A stretch of DNA of 64,000 nt from Gracilimonas sp. (lineage in GTDB: Bacteria; Bacteroidota; Rhodothermia; Balneolales; Balneolaceae): NCBI RefSeq assembly GCF_017641085.1, contig NZ_JAEPPI010000002.1, forward strand, positions 434,001-498,000. The letters run 5' to 3'. Under the pieces are notes generated by a model, which was not told the origin of the DNA, searched no databases, and saw nothing but the letters and a program-made list of their open reading frames with translations. Positions 25,477 to 36,963 of this stretch are shown here, piece after piece; within the stretch, counting starts at the first letter, position 1; each line of letters opens with the position of its first letter. Position numbers and translations under genes: made by a program.

Positions 25477-25550
25477 GGTCCGGTAGTTCAGTTGGTTAGA
25501 ACGCCTGCCTGTCACGCAGGAGGTCGAGGGTTCGAGTCCCTTCCGGATCG
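25477..25550 (+). tRNA. tRNA-Asp (GTC)
   Basis: A complete 74-base cloverleaf. Acceptor GGTCCGG pairs with CCGGATC (one G-T pair) plus discriminator G at 25550. The anticodon arm CCTGC-CTGTCAC-GCAGG carries anticodon GTC; the T arm has GGTTCGAGTCC. No CCA is encoded (the next bases are CAA). It follows a TAnnTTTG promoter and is followed by a terminator. Confidence 0.95.
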
Positions 25551-25554
25551 CAAT

Positions 25555-25587
25555 AAAGCTTCCACATAGTTGGAAGCTTTTTTTGTT
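25555..25587. terminator. tRNA-Asp rho-independent terminator
   Basis: A 10-bp stem AAAGCTTCCA (25555-25564) / TGGAAGCTTT (25571-25580), loop of 6, followed by Ts. Located 5 bases past the tRNA. Confidence 0.85.
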
Positions 25588-25737
25588 TGTAGCCACTATG
25601 TAAATGTGATTTCCCGTATTCGCGAATCTTCGGCAAATCAACCCAATGCAGGTTATAGTTCAGCGGGCTACAATTTCTTATCTTTATTATAGCTAAGGAT
25701 TAATTAGTTTTTATAAATACTTAAAAAACAGAGAGTA

Positions 25738-27624
25738 ATGTCCGTTTTAGATCCTACATATGATGTAATCGTGGTTGGTGGAGGCCATGCCGGTAGCGAG
25801 GCGGCCGGAGCCGCAGCTCAAATGGGAGCAAAAACCCTGCTGATTACCATGAACCTGGAAGCTATCGCTAAGATGTCTTGTAATCCGGCCATGGGTGGGG
25901 TAGCAAAAGGCCAGTTGGTAAGAGAGATTGATGCCCTGGGCGGGCTGTCCGGAATAGTCAGCGATGAGTCCGGCGTTCAATTCAGGATGCTCAATATGAG
26001 CAAAGGCCCCGCTATGTGGAGCCCGCGTTGCCAAAGTGATCGTATGTTATATGCTCAGAAAATGAGGGAGAAGCTCGAGGATAAAGAGCACTTGTTTTTC
26101 CGTCAGGATAATGTAGTCGATTTAATATCAGAAAATGATAATGAGATTAAGGGGGTAGTTACCCAAACAGGACAAAAGTTTTTTGCTAAGTCTGTCATTT
26201 TAACGACCGGTACTTTTGGAAACGGACTGATTCATATCGGGGAAAGTAATTATGGAGGGGGCAGGTCTGGAGAACGAGCTTCCATCGGTATCTCCGCTGC
26301 TCTTGAAAAACTTGACTTTGAAGTTGGCAGGTTAAAGACCGGAACACCTCCCCGGGTAGATGGAAGAACCGTGGACTATTCTCAACTGGAGGAGCAGTTT
26401 GGGGATGAGAACCCAACAGCCTTTTCTTTTCTGACAGAGAAGCTGCCTTCTTTGGAAGAGCAGATGTCTTGCTGGATTGGTTATACCAATGAAGAGGTAC
26501 ACGAAGTTTTAAAGGAAGGCTTCGATCGAAGCCCGATGTTCAATGGACGTATTAAATCCATTGGCCCCCGGTACTGCCCAAGCATTGAGGATAAAATTAA
26601 TCGCTTTGCAGATAAGGACAGACATCAATTATTCCTTGAGCCTGAAGGATGGAATACCTATGAGATGTATTTGAATGGATTTTCAACCTCCCTTCCGGAA
26701 GATGTTCAGTACAAAGCGTTACGAACTATTCCCGGTTTTGAAGATGTAATTATGATTCGCCCGGGTTATGCCATCGAATACGATTATTTCCCGCCGCATC
26801 AGATAAGGCGTTCGTTAGAAACTAAGTCAGTAAAAGGGTTATTCTTTGCCGGGCAGATTAACGGGACTACCGGTTACGAAGAGGCTGCTTGCCAGGGACT
26901 GATGGCCGGCATCAATGCGGCTCTTAACGTGCAGGATAAAGAACCATTAATTCTTCAAAGGTCTGAGGCTTACATCGGCGTTTTGATCGATGACCTTATT
27001 AATAAAGGCACAGAAGAGCCTTACCGAATGTTTACATCGCGAGCAGAACACAGAATTTTGCTCCGCCAGGACAATGCAGACCTTCGCCTGACTGAGATCG
27101 GAAATCGTATAGGCCTGGCTTCGGATGAACGAATGCAACGAGTTGAGAAAAAGAAAGAAGCTATAAATAAGCTCGACGATCTAATTAAAGACTATACAGT
27201 TTACCCTGAGAAGATGGACCCAATGCTCGAGAGTAAGGAAAGCTCGACCATGAGTCAGCCAATGAAAGCCGAGAGAATCCTACTTCGCCCGGAGGTTTCT
27301 TTGCAGGACATGATGGACTATGATGAAGAGTTTGCCCATCAGGTAAAAGATATCAGCGACAACAAGGAGGTGTTGGAGCAGATAGAGATTCAAATAAAAT
27401 ACGCGGGCTACATCGAGAAAGAGTTCGAGATGGTGAAGGAGATGGAGAAGCAGGAAAATATGTCAATCCCGGAGCAGGTAGAGTATTCAAGCATCAAAAG
27501 CCTTTCTACAGAGGGAGCGCAAAAACTTTCAAAAATACGTCCGGAAACGATTGGTCAGGCAAGTAGAATAAGTGGGGTTTCAGCCAGCGACCTCTCTGTG
27601 CTCATGGTTTATCTGAAAAATTAG
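25738..27624 (+). CDS. mnmG: tRNA uridine-5-carboxymethylaminomethyl modification enzyme
   Basis: GidA/MnmG, which with MnmE makes cmnm5-U34 in tRNAs. The 628-residue protein starts with the FAD motif VVVGGGHAGSEAA near 11-23 and has the MnmG blocks SCNPAMGGVAKGQLVREID near 48-66, QFRMLN with MSKGPAMWSPR, LKTGTPPRVDGRT near 200 and the C-terminal ISGVSASDLSVLM helical region. Length is normal. It is 11 bp upstream of rsmG, the usual gidA-gidB pair, often near an origin. A TATCTTTA-type -7 box may lie near 25679. Confidence 0.97.
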   Translation: MSVLDPTYDVIVVGGGHAGSEAAGAAAQMGAKTLLITMNLEAIAKMSCNPAMGGVAKGQLVREIDALGGLSGIVSDESGVQFRMLNMSKGPAMWSPRCQSDRMLYAQKMREKLEDKEHLFFRQDNVVDLISENDNEIKGVVTQTGQKFFAKSVILTTGTFGNGLIHIGESNYGGGRSGERASIGISAALEKLDFEVGRLKTGTPPRVDGRTVDYSQLEEQFGDENPTAFSFLTEKLPSLEEQMSCWIGYTNEEVHEVLKEGFDRSPMFNGRIKSIGPRYCPSIEDKINRFADKDRHQLFLEPEGWNTYEMYLNGFSTSLPEDVQYKALRTIPGFEDVIMIRPGYAIEYDYFPPHQIRRSLETKSVKGLFFAGQINGTTGYEEAACQGLMAGINAALNVQDKEPLILQRSEAYIGVLIDDLINKGTEEPYRMFTSRAEHRILLRQDNADLRLTEIGNRIGLASDERMQRVEKKKEAINKLDDLIKDYTVYPEKMDPMLESKESSTMSQPMKAERILLRPEVSLQDMMDYDEEFAHQVKDISDNKEVLEQIEIQIKYAGYIEKEFEMVKEMEKQENMSIPEQVEYSSIKSLSTEGAQKLSKIRPETIGQASRISGVSASDLSVLMVYLKN

Positions 27625-27627
27625 GAC

Positions 27628-27643
27628 TGTTTCACGTGGAACA
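27628..27643. promoter_or_regulatory. parS-like site over the rsmG start codon
   Basis: 16-base palindrome TGTTTCACGTGGAACA, one base different from the parS consensus TGTTTCACGTGAAACA. It contains the GTG start codon of rsmG at 27636-27638. A second site is 154 bp downstream. ParB binding is the inferred function. Confidence 0.8.
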
Positions 27644-28286
27644 TCAGATTCTATATACTCCATTAGCCCACGAAAAGACTGAGAATATTCGGGTTTTAGT
27701 TGATCGTCACGAAAAAGAATTAGAAGAATATATAAGCCGCCTGCTTTGGTGGAACAAGAAAATTAATCTTGTGAGCCGAGATGTTTCACGTGAAACTATA
27801 AAAAACCACGTAGAGCACTCATTAGTTCTAACTCAGTCTGAACTGTTTGAAAAGGCTGAGAAAGTTATAGACTCGGGCACCGGCGGTGGTTTGCCGGGAA
27901 TACCACTTGCGATATGTTATAGAGAGAAGCAGATACATCTGAATGATGTGGTAACAAAAAAGATAATGGCCTGTAAGAACATTGCCTCCGTTCTTAACCT
28001 TGAAAACATATCATCAAGTTCCTGTTCTATAGAAAAGGTTGGCTTTGCTGGGGATGAGCTCTTGGTTTCAAAGCATGCTTTTAAGATAGGAGATTTGCTG
28101 CGAATGCTTGAATCAAAGCCGTGGGGAAAAATTATATTGCTAAAAGGGAGGGATGAGGTTGAGTCCGAACTTGAAAGAGTAAAAGAGCTCCTCAAGGTTA
28201 ACATCATTGATCTGATGCAAGGATTTGAAGAAGAGTTTTATAAAGGAAAGGCTATGGTAGAAATCTCAAGAATAAGCCAGTCATGA
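27636..28286 (+). CDS. rsmG: 16S rRNA (guanine527-N7)-methyltransferase
   Basis: GidB/RsmG methylates G527 of 16S rRNA. The 216-residue protein shows the family motif SRDVSRETIKNHVEHSL near residues 47-64, the SAM-binding IDSGTGGGLPGIPLAI near 79-94 and the downstream KPWGKIILLKGRD. The C-terminus ends about normally. Start is GTG at 27636, 11 bp after mnmG, the only reasonable in-frame start. Part of its coding sequence is a parS-like palindrome (27782-27797, encoding VSRET). It overlaps the WYL regulator gene by 4 bp. Confidence 0.95.
   Translation: MEHQILYTPLAHEKTENIRVLVDRHEKELEEYISRLLWWNKKINLVSRDVSRETIKNHVEHSLVLTQSELFEKAEKVIDSGTGGGLPGIPLAICYREKQIHLNDVVTKKIMACKNIASVLNLENISSSSCSIEKVGFAGDELLVSKHAFKIGDLLRMLESKPWGKIILLKGRDEVESELERVKELLKVNIIDLMQGFEEEFYKGKAMVEISRISQS
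27782..27797. promoter_or_regulatory. parS-like site inside rsmG
   Basis: TGTTTCACGTGAAACT, differing from the parS consensus only in the last base. It encodes part of the conserved VSRET segment of RsmG. Two such 16-mers 154 bp apart exceed chance expectation greatly and indicate a centromere-like ParB loading zone. Confidence 0.85.
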
Positions 28287-29221
28287 ATAGTTCAGAAAGA
28301 AGGCTGAAGCTGATGCTTTTGCTTCAGCAGCCGGGTAAACGCTTAACGGTAGATGAATTGGCGGAACGGTTTGATGTAAGCCGAAGAACGATTTTCCGAG
28401 ATTTTAATGCGCTTCAGGAAATTAACGTGCCGGTAACCTGGGATCGTTATTCAGGCTATGGATTAATCGAGGGTTATAAGGTGCCGCCGCTCATGTTCAC
28501 TTCCAAAGAGCTAGCAACCATCATGGTTGGGCTGAATTTTGTGAAGTCTCAGGTTGACCAGGGGCTGGTGGAAGATGCTAAAGGGGTGGAGGTAAAAATC
28601 AAAAATGTTCTTCCGGATGAATTAAAAGAATTCATGACTTCATTAGAGGGAAGAACAATCGTCGATCCTTATTTGAGATTTGGAGGAGAAAAAAAGAAAG
28701 GGGGGAGTTGGTATCTCATTAGTAGTGCCATCGCTCAGCAAAAAAGATTGCAATTTGAGTACACCACAAAATCAGGGGAAACGGGAATTCGAAAAATCGA
28801 TCCCTACATTTTGGTTTTTTACCAGGATCATTGGAACGTAATTGGAAAATCTCATCTTCGGGGTGAAATCAGGAATTTTATTCTTGAAAAGGTAGAAGAA
28901 GTGAAAATCTTAGACGAAAACTACCACCTTAACAGCGATTTGGACATAGAGGCCCTTATCTTCCGATCTGAGGAGAGTTCTCAATCAATAATACTACAGG
29001 TCAAAAAAGAAGAGATAACGCGTCTGGAGACAAATTTACCGGCTAAAATAATTAAGAAAACCAGCTTAAATTCTAAAATTTTTAAGGTGAGTTTTGATTT
29101 CGATAATTTGGACTTTATAAACGAATGGCTTCTTCAGTTTGGAAAAAAAGTTAAAATTGAACAGCCCAAAGAGCTTATCGAAAAAAGAGAGAAGTTACTC
29201 CGGGAAATGCTGGACAACTAA
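28283..29221 (+). CDS. WYL-domain transcriptional regulator (YafY-like)
   Basis: A 312-residue regulator with an N-terminal DeoR-type HTH (RLKLMLLLQQPGKRLTVDEL, FDVSRRTIFRDFNALQEINV near residues 28-48), a linker, and a WYL domain (about 140-215) with TKSGETGIRKIDPYILVFYQ and WNVIGKSHLRGEIRNFIL. The C-terminal WCX-like extension follows. WYL domains bind nucleotides or ssDNA and commonly control defence or DNA-repair genes, but this one is attached to the mnmG-rsmG operon by ATGA overlap, so a growth-linked role is possible. Target unknown. Confidence 0.88.
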   Translation: MNSSERRLKLMLLLQQPGKRLTVDELAERFDVSRRTIFRDFNALQEINVPVTWDRYSGYGLIEGYKVPPLMFTSKELATIMVGLNFVKSQVDQGLVEDAKGVEVKIKNVLPDELKEFMTSLEGRTIVDPYLRFGGEKKKGGSWYLISSAIAQQKRLQFEYTTKSGETGIRKIDPYILVFYQDHWNVIGKSHLRGEIRNFILEKVEEVKILDENYHLNSDLDIEALIFRSEESSQSIILQVKKEEITRLETNLPAKIIKKTSLNSKIFKVSFDFDNLDFINEWLLQFGKKVKIEQPKELIEKREKLLREMLDN

Positions 29222-29246
29222 CTGGCCAAGAAAATTCAGATAATAA

Positions 29247-29276
29247 AAAAGGGCTTCAATTTTGAAGCCCTTTTCT
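29247..29276. terminator. bidirectional rho-independent terminator
   Basis: AAAAGGGCTTCA pairs with TGAAGCCCTTTT around a 4-base loop. It lies between the WYL regulator and the convergent gyrA, with A and T runs on both sides serving both genes. Confidence 0.85.
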
Positions 29277-29304
29277 TTTAATTATTTTGAGAAAGGATTA
29301 AGAA

Positions 29305-31770
29305 TTAATCTTCATCCTCTTCGTCTCCTTCCTCTTCATTAACCACTCGCGTTACAGCTGCAATGGCGCCATCAGAATCGAGACGCATGATGCGAACTCC
29401 CTGAGTATTTCTACCCATGGTTCGAATGCCTCCGCAATTCATTCGGATAACTTTACCTCGCTCCGTGATAATCATAAGATCATCCTGATCGGTTACTTCT
29501 TTAAGCGCAATCAGGTCTCCTGTCTTCGGAGTTATCTTGAGTGTAATCACGCCTTTACCACCTCTGGATTGTTCCCTGTAATCATCAACAAGAGAACGTT
29601 TGCCATATCCATTCTCAGACATTGCGAGCACGGTGGCTTCGTGAGCGTTTCGGATCACAACCATATCAACGATCTCACCATTTTTGCCGAGGCTCATTCC
29701 TTTCACACCGGAAGTGTTTCGGCCCATATCCCGGACGTCCTCTTCGTGGAACCTGATGGCTCGGCCGTTTTTGTTGGCAAGAATAATTTGGCTGTCGCCA
29801 TCGGTAAGTTCGGCGGCAAGTAAACTGTCACCTTCTTTTATGTTGATGGCAATAATACCATCACGTCGAGGGCGGCTATAAGCCTCGAGGGTTGTTTTCT
29901 TAACAAGCCCGTCCTTGGTCGCCATGATGATGGAGTGGTTGTTAATGTAGTCTTCTTCATCAAGGGTTTTAACCGGAACAAAAGCTTTGATGGAGTCGTC
30001 TTTGTCAAGCTCAATGAGATTCACAATAGCGCGGCCCCTTGCGAGTCGGCCACCCTCCGGAATTTCATAGACCTTCAACCAGTAACACATTCCTTTTTCT
30101 GTGAAAAACAGAATGTAATTATGGGTTGTGGCTACAAATAAATGTTCTACATATTCCTCATCTCGCGTGGTTGTTCCTTTCATTCCTTTACCGCCACGGC
30201 GCTGTCTGCGATAGCCGCTTACCGGCATCCGTTTGATAAAGCCTTTATTGGAAATGGTTACAACCACATCTTCATCAGCAATCATGTCTTCGATGCTGAA
30301 GTCGTCGGCAGAGTGAACAACTTGTGTTCTTCGCTCATCACCATAGCGTTTCTTCAGGTCTGCAAGCTCTTCTTTAATGATGGCTGTTTGCTTATCGCGG
30401 TTAGTTAGAATTTCGCGGTAATCAGAAATCTTGTCGATAATCTCTCTGTACTCACCATCAATCTTTTCTCGCTCCAATCCTGTAAGCTTCTGAAGACGCA
30501 TGTCCAGAATGGCTTTGGCCTGAATGTCGGTGAGAGCAAATTTCTTGCGTAACTCAATATTCGCTTCTTGAGGACTGTTAGAAGCCCGGATGGTCTTGAT
30601 TACTTCATCCAGGTTATCAAGAGCAATCTTAAGCCCTTCCAGAATATGAGCTCTGGCTTCCGCCTGATCGAGATCATACATGGTACGACGAATAATGATA
30701 TCAACGCGATGCTCAACAAAGTGATGAATAAGCTCTTTAAGGTCCATCACTTTAGGGCGGCCCTTAACAAGAGCCAGGTTAATCACACCAAAGGTGGTCT
30801 GCATTTGCGTGTACTTGTATAACTGATTGAGTACAACGCCGGCGTTAGCAGAACGTTTTAAAATGATAACAATGCGAATACCCTCACGGTCAGATTCATC
30901 TCTAACTTCAGATATTTCAGTAATTTTCTCATCATTAACAAGCGATGCAATCTTTTGAATTAGCGTGCTCTTGTTAACCTGATATGGGATCTCTGTAATT
31001 ACAATCTGCTCACGGTTGCCACGGAGCTCTTCAGTATTAGCACGGGCACGGAGGGTGATTTTTCCCCGTCCGGTTTCGTAAGCTTCTTTAACCCCCTCAT
31101 ATCCATAGATGATACCGGCTGTTGGAAAGTCAGGAGCCTTGATGTGTTGCATCAACTCCTTAATCTCAATATCAGGGTTATCAATATATTCGGTGACCCC
31201 ATCAATAACTTCCGTCATATTATGAGGTGCCATGTTGGTAGCCATACCTACGGCAATACCGGAAGCACCATTCAATAAAAGGTTGGGAAGCATACTTGGA
31301 AGAACCGTGGGTTCTTCAAGCGTGTCATCAAAGTTGGGGGAGTAGTCAACGGTTTCCTTATTAATGTCGGCAAGGAGTTCTTCCGAAAGCCGATCCATGC
31401 GAACCTCCGTATAACGCATGGCCGCTGCACTGTCTCCGTCAATGGAACCAAAGTTTCCCTGCCCATCTACGAGCGGATACCTGAGTGAAAAATCCTGCAC
31501 CATTCGAACGATAGAATCATAAACGGCAGAGTCACCATGAGGGTGATACTTACCAAGAACCTCACCGACAATACGGGCGCTCTTCTTATAATTGCGGTTG
31601 TGAAGCATTCCGAGATCATTCATCCCGTAAAGAACTCTTCTGTGAACGGGTTTCAATCCATCCCGAACATCAGGAAGCGCCCTGGACACAATCACCGACA
31701 TCGAATAATCGATGTAGGACGATTGCATTTCGTCTTCTATAGTAATAGGTATAATTTTTTCTCTGGCCAT
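29305..31770 (-). CDS. gyrA: DNA gyrase subunit A
   Basis: The 821-residue breakage-reunion subunit. The active-site Tyr is in AMRYTEVR near residue 121, the quinolone-resistance segment reads [14 protein letters not shown] (Ser present, wild-type-like) and the GyrA box is [10 protein letters not shown] near 530, showing it is gyrase rather than topoisomerase IV. The C-terminal beta-pinwheel is complete and is followed by a strongly acidic tail ([10 protein letters not shown]), as in some other GyrA tails. It lies 45 bp after gyrB on the same strand, so the two are likely cotranscribed. Confidence 0.97.
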   Translation of the reverse strand: MAREKIIPITIEDEMQSSYIDYSMSVIVSRALPDVRDGLKPVHRRVLYGMNDLGMLHNRNYKKSARIVGEVLGKYHPHGDSAVYDSIVRMVQDFSLRYPLVDGQGNFGSIDGDSAAAMRYTEVRMDRLSEELLADINKETVDYSPNFDDTLEEPTVLPSMLPNLLLNGASGIAVGMATNMAPHNMTEVIDGVTEYIDNPDIEIKELMQHIKAPDFPTAGIIYGYEGVKEAYETGRGKITLRARANTEELRGNREQIVITEIPYQVNKSTLIQKIASLVNDEKITEISEVRDESDREGIRIVIILKRSANAGVVLNQLYKYTQMQTTFGVINLALVKGRPKVMDLKELIHHFVEHRVDIIIRRTMYDLDQAEARAHILEGLKIALDNLDEVIKTIRASNSPQEANIELRKKFALTDIQAKAILDMRLQKLTGLEREKIDGEYREIIDKISDYREILTNRDKQTAIIKEELADLKKRYGDERRTQVVHSADDFSIEDMIADEDVVVTISNKGFIKRMPVSGYRRQRRGGKGMKGTTTRDEEYVEHLFVATTHNYILFFTEKGMCYWLKVYEIPEGGRLARGRAIVNLIELDKDDSIKAFVPVKTLDEEDYINNHSIIMATKDGLVKKTTLEAYSRPRRDGIIAINIKEGDSLLAAELTDGDSQIILANKNGRAIRFHEEDVRDMGRNTSGVKGMSLGKNGEIVDMVVIRNAHEATVLAMSENGYGKRSLVDDYREQSRGGKGVITLKITPKTGDLIALKEVTDQDDLMIITERGKVIRMNCGGIRTMGRNTQGVRIMRLDSDGAIAAVTRVVNEEEGDEEDED

Positions 31771-31815
31771 AAATCAGGTAATAAAAAAGGTTAGTCTGTA
31801 TTCAGATTAGTTAGA

Positions 31816-33807
<1,992 letters not shown>

Positions 33808-33904
33808 TTACACAAGCAAAATCAAAAAAAGGAAGGGTTTTTGTTGAAAATATTAGAGCTGTCGTTTCTGGGGTTAAATTCCCGCTAAGAAAAGCAGGTG
33901 TAAA

Positions 33905-33913
33905 TGTGGATAA
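33905..33913 (-). promoter_or_regulatory. perfect DnaA box upstream of gyrB
   Basis: TGTGGATAA, the reverse complement of the consensus, is single and lies between divergent gyrB and rpmB. It might let DnaA tune gyrB or rpmB, or be chance. Confidence 0.45.
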
Positions 33914-33956
33914 TTCGGGAAAATGTTAATAATTAGAATTTTCATCGCTAAAACCG

Positions 33957-33987
33957 TTGAACTTTGATGATTATACTTCTATCTTTG
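33957..33987 (+). promoter_or_regulatory. rpmB promoter (Bacteroidota type)
   Basis: TTG at 33957-33959 and TATCTTTG at 33980-33987 with a 20-base gap fit the Bacteroidota -33 TTG / -7 TAnnTTTG consensus. It is oriented to transcribe rpmB, which starts 37 bases later. Confidence 0.65.
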
Positions 33988-34023
33988 GTGTCTATTTTCA
34001 TTACGAATTAACGGATTACAACG

Positions 34024-34269
34024 ATGTCGCGAAAAGACGATATTACAGGTAAAGGAGCTTTGAACGGGTACCGTTCTTCCAAGTCAAATAATAAGACAAA
34101 ACATCGCTTTCAATTGAACTTGCAAAAGCGACGTTTTTACGTTCCGGAAGAGGATAAGTGGGTAACCCTTAAAGTTTCTGCGAAAACTGTCAGAACAATT
34201 AACAAGAAAGGAATTTCTGCGGTATTGAAAGAAGCGCGGAAAAAAGGAACTCTTATAAAAGAAGTGTAG
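34024..34269 (+). CDS. rpmB: 50S ribosomal protein L28
   Basis: An 81-residue L28: [40 protein letters not shown] and [17 protein letters not shown] match the family along the whole length. First gene of rpmB-rpmG-DUF4295. The TTG/TAnnTTTG promoter is 37 bp upstream. There is no zinc CxxC motif, so this is the C-minus form. Confidence 0.96.
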   Translation: MSRKDDITGKGALNGYRSSKSNNKTKHRFQLNLQKRRFYVPEEDKWVTLKVSAKTVRTINKKGISAVLKEARKKGTLIKEV

Positions 34270-34273
34270 AAAA

Positions 34274-34438
34274 ATGGCAAAAGGAAACAGAGTTCAGGTG
34301 ATTTTAGAGTGTACCGAAAAACCCGGTTCATCTCGTTATGTTACGACTAAAAACCGAAGAACAACCACGGATCGACTTGAACTAAAAAAATACAACCCGG
34401 TTCTTCGTAAACACACCGTTCACAAAGAAATTAAATAA
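34274..34438 (+). CDS. rpmG: 50S ribosomal protein L33
   Basis: A 54-residue protein: [15 protein letters not shown], the RYVTTKNRR segment, and [18 protein letters not shown], which is the L33 pattern. Only one Cys is present, so the zinc-ribbon pairs are lost (C-minus type). It starts 4 bases after the rpmB stop and ends 8 bases before the DUF4295 gene. Confidence 0.97.
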   Translation: MAKGNRVQVILECTEKPGSSRYVTTKNRRTTTDRLELKKYNPVLRKHTVHKEIK

Positions 34439-34446
34439 CCAGAGTT

Positions 34447-34617
34447 ATGGCTAAGAAGCAATCATTTGGACAAGAAGCATTACAAGCGAAAGCGGCTCAC
34501 CGCAAAATGGCAAAGGTTATCATTTCTACCAAGAACGATAAAGGCAAATTTGCCTACAAGGAAGTGATGATCGACCAGGAAAATGTGAAAGAATTTATTC
34601 AGCAAAATAAAGCCTGA
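34447..34617 (+). CDS. DUF4295 domain protein
   Basis: A 56-residue protein, very basic at the start (MAKKQSFGQEALQAKAAHRKMAKV region) and ending FAYKEVMIDQENVKEFIQ. This is the DUF4295 family that almost always follows rpmB-rpmG in Bacteroidota and is thought to be a ribosome-associated small protein, though its role is unproven. Position and basic composition support a ribosomal link. It is followed by a strong terminator. Confidence 0.9.
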   Translation: MAKKQSFGQEALQAKAAHRKMAKVIISTKNDKGKFAYKEVMIDQENVKEFIQQNKA

Positions 34618-34644
34618 TAGATACTACATTCATAATGAATATAT

Positions 34645-34682
34645 AAGGTTACGCAATTATGATTGTGTAACCTTTTTTTTTG
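34645..34682. terminator. rho-independent terminator after rpmB-rpmG-DUF4295
   Basis: AAGGTTACGCAAT pairs with ATTGTGTAACCTT (one G-T pair) around a 4-base loop, followed by a run of nine or more Ts. Confidence 0.88.
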
Positions 34683-34710
34683 GTTATTTTCAGCCTCGGA
34701 GGAATTTACT

Positions 34711-35169
34711 ATGACAATTAAAGAACAGATTATTTCAGACATCAAGGATGCGATGAAAGCCAAACAGCAGGATAAGCTGCGGGTTTTACGCTCTTTAAAA
34801 GCCAAGCTGATGGAGAAAGAAATCAGCGAGCGAAAAGACGGGGAAGCAAACCTAACCGATGAGCAGGCCGTTGAAGTACTGATGAAAGCTGCCAAGCAAC
34901 GGAAAGAATCCATTGAGCAGTTTGAAGACGGTGACAGAGAAGACCTGGCCGAGAATGAGAAAAAAGAGCTGAAAATTATTGAGGCTTACCTCCCGGAAAT
35001 GATGGACGAAGATGAAGTCCGCAGCATAGTAAAGGAGAAGATAGAAGCCCTTGGAGCTTCCGGCATGCAAGACATGGGCAAAGTGATGGGCCCGCTTATG
35101 GGTCAACTAAAAGGTAAAGCCGATGGATCAATGGTTAGCCGCATCGTGAAAGAAGAACTCGGAGGATAG
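34711..35169 (+). CDS. GatB/YqeY domain protein
   Basis: A 152-residue YqeY-type protein: KEQIISDIKDAMKAKQQDKL, a variable acidic loop and EAYLPEMMDEDEVRSIVKEK, DMGKVMGPLMGQLKGKADGS. The YqeY domain is the C-terminal helical domain of GatB; the free form has no settled role, possibly binding tRNA. Start at 34711 is set by a GGAGG sequence 8 bases upstream; a longer reading from 34663 crosses the terminator stem and is rejected. It lies 3 bp before the cvpA-like gene, so they form an operon. Confidence 0.9.
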   Translation: MTIKEQIISDIKDAMKAKQQDKLRVLRSLKAKLMEKEISERKDGEANLTDEQAVEVLMKAAKQRKESIEQFEDGDREDLAENEKKELKIIEAYLPEMMDEDEVRSIVKEKIEALGASGMQDMGKVMGPLMGQLKGKADGSMVSRIVKEELGG

Positions 35170-35172
35170 TGA

Positions 35173-35742
35173 ATGCTGATCCTTGACCTGATTATCGCCA
35201 CACCCATACTTTACTTTGGCTACAAAGGGGCTGTAAATGGATTGGTAAAAGAAGTGCTTAATATTGTAGCGATTATACTCGCTGTTTTCCTGACTTTTAA
35301 CTACCTGGATGCCTTTACCGGAATCATTGCGCCGCTGTTTGATGAAGGGGCTTCGTATGTGCCTTTCGTGTCGGGCGCTATTCTGTTTATAGGCACCATC
35401 GGTATTGTTGCTTTAATCGCGTATGGTACAAAAGAGCTTTTGAAAGCAGTTAAACTAAGCATGGTAAATCGTATTTTGGGAGCAACCTTTGGAGCTCTGA
35501 AAAGCGGACTTGTGGTAAGTGCCGTCCTACTGCTTTTAGCCGGTTTTAATGTACCGGGCGAACAAGCCAGAAATGAATCCTATTTATACCCTTATGTAAT
35601 TTACCTGGCCCCCTTAACCTACAATGGTGTAGCCCTGGTTTATCCGGGTGCCGAAAATTACACCGAAACGCTGAAGGCTAATATCAGCGACCACAATCCC
35701 TTAGAAAACATTCCATTTTTAAACGATAATACAGATAACTAA
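35173..35742 (+). CDS. CvpA family membrane protein
   Basis: A 189-residue protein with four TM segments (about 1-20, 28-48, 65-90, 105-125). The CvpA hallmark is an N-terminal LDLIIATPILYFGYKGAVNGLVKE with the LI...GYKGA pattern. CvpA proteins are linked to colicin V production and envelope stress, not necessarily toxin. It is 3 bp after YqeY and exactly adjacent to tyrS (next base), so coupled translation is likely. Confidence 0.88.
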   Translation: MLILDLIIATPILYFGYKGAVNGLVKEVLNIVAIILAVFLTFNYLDAFTGIIAPLFDEGASYVPFVSGAILFIGTIGIVALIAYGTKELLKAVKLSMVNRILGATFGALKSGLVVSAVLLLLAGFNVPGEQARNESYLYPYVIYLAPLTYNGVALVYPGAENYTETLKANISDHNPLENIPFLNDNTDN

Positions 35743-36957
35743 ATGTCATTTTTACCTGTTGAGGAACAACTTGAAATCATCCGCCGCGGAACGGTAGAAA
35801 TTGTTCCTGAAGAAGAACTCATTGAAAAGCTTAAAAAATCCAAAAAGGAAAAAAGGCCCCTGAAAATAAAGCTGGGGGTAGATCCAACCCGGCCCGACTT
35901 ACACTTAGGTCATTCTGTTATCCTCAGAAAGATGAGGCAGTTCCAGGATTTAGGGCATGAAGTTATACTGATTATTGGTGGCTTTACCGCCATGATCGGC
36001 GACCCAACCGGGCAGAATAAAACCCGGCCGCCTCTTACGATGAAAGAGGTTAAAGAAAATGCCCAAACCTACATCGAGCAGGCTAACAGCATTTTAGACG
36101 AAAGCAAACTCACCCTTACCAACAATTACGACTGGCTGGGTGAGATGGATTTTATGGATGTCATCAAGCTATCGTCAAAACTGACCGTTGCCCGCATGAT
36201 TGAGCGGGATGATTTCTCAAAACGGTTTGAAAAGAACGAGCCGATTTCATTGCATGAATTCCTGTATCCATTGGCTCAGGGGCAGGATTCGGTGCATCTG
36301 AAATCTGATGTTGAGTTAGGCGGAACAGATCAGAAATTTAATCTGCTTGTGGGCCGTCAGCTTCAAAAAGAAGATGGACAGGAGCCACAAGTTTGTCTGA
36401 TGATGCCATTGCTTGTGGGTACCGACGGTTCAGCAAAAATGTCCAAATCCTACGATAACTACATCGGCATAAATGAAAAGCCGAATGATATGTACGGTAA
36501 AGCGCTGTCTATTCCGGACGATCTGATTTACACCTACTATGAGTTAGTTACCGATGTGGAAACAGCGCAGCTTCCGGCGATCAAAGAAAAAATTGAGAAG
36601 GATCCGCGGAATGCGAAGCACGACCTGGCGTTCACCATTGTACGCATGTACCACGGAGAGGAAGCGGCAAAAGGTGCAAAAACACATTTTGAGCAAACGG
36701 TGATTAACAAGGAAGTTCCGGACGATGCTCCAGAATTTTTCTTTGAAACCGGGCAGGAAATCCGCCTTCTGGATATTGTAGCAGAAACAGGGTTCTCCCC
36801 AAGTAATGGCGAAACCAAACGCATGATTAAGCAGGGTGGTATCAGCATCGATGACAAAAAAGTCACCGACAAAAACCATTCCATCACGTTCTCAGAAGGG
36901 GATGAGTTTGCCCTGAAAGTTGGAAAAAGAAATTTCGGAATCTTAAAGGCGAAATAA
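35743..36957 (+). CDS. tyrS: tyrosine-tRNA ligase
   Basis: A class I aminoacyl-tRNA synthetase of 404 residues. HIGH-like motif is DLHLGHSVI near 53-60 and the KMSKS loop is AKMSKSYD near 231. The tyrosine pocket is VDPTRPDLH and the C-terminal S4-like domain (about 340-400) is present: [19 protein letters not shown]. It starts on the base after the cvpA stop. TyrZ-type length. Charges tRNA-Tyr. Confidence 0.96.
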   Translation: MSFLPVEEQLEIIRRGTVEIVPEEELIEKLKKSKKEKRPLKIKLGVDPTRPDLHLGHSVILRKMRQFQDLGHEVILIIGGFTAMIGDPTGQNKTRPPLTMKEVKENAQTYIEQANSILDESKLTLTNNYDWLGEMDFMDVIKLSSKLTVARMIERDDFSKRFEKNEPISLHEFLYPLAQGQDSVHLKSDVELGGTDQKFNLLVGRQLQKEDGQEPQVCLMMPLLVGTDGSAKMSKSYDNYIGINEKPNDMYGKALSIPDDLIYTYYELVTDVETAQLPAIKEKIEKDPRNAKHDLAFTIVRMYHGEEAAKGAKTHFEQTVINKEVPDDAPEFFFETGQEIRLLDIVAETGFSPSNGETKRMIKQGGISIDDKKVTDKNHSITFSEGDEFALKVGKRNFGILKAK

Positions 36958-36963
36958 ATCGGT

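Noticed and set aside
25477-25550. tRNA-Asp as an attachment site for an island
   Set aside because: No integrase, no repeated tRNA 3' end and normal housekeeping genes follow.
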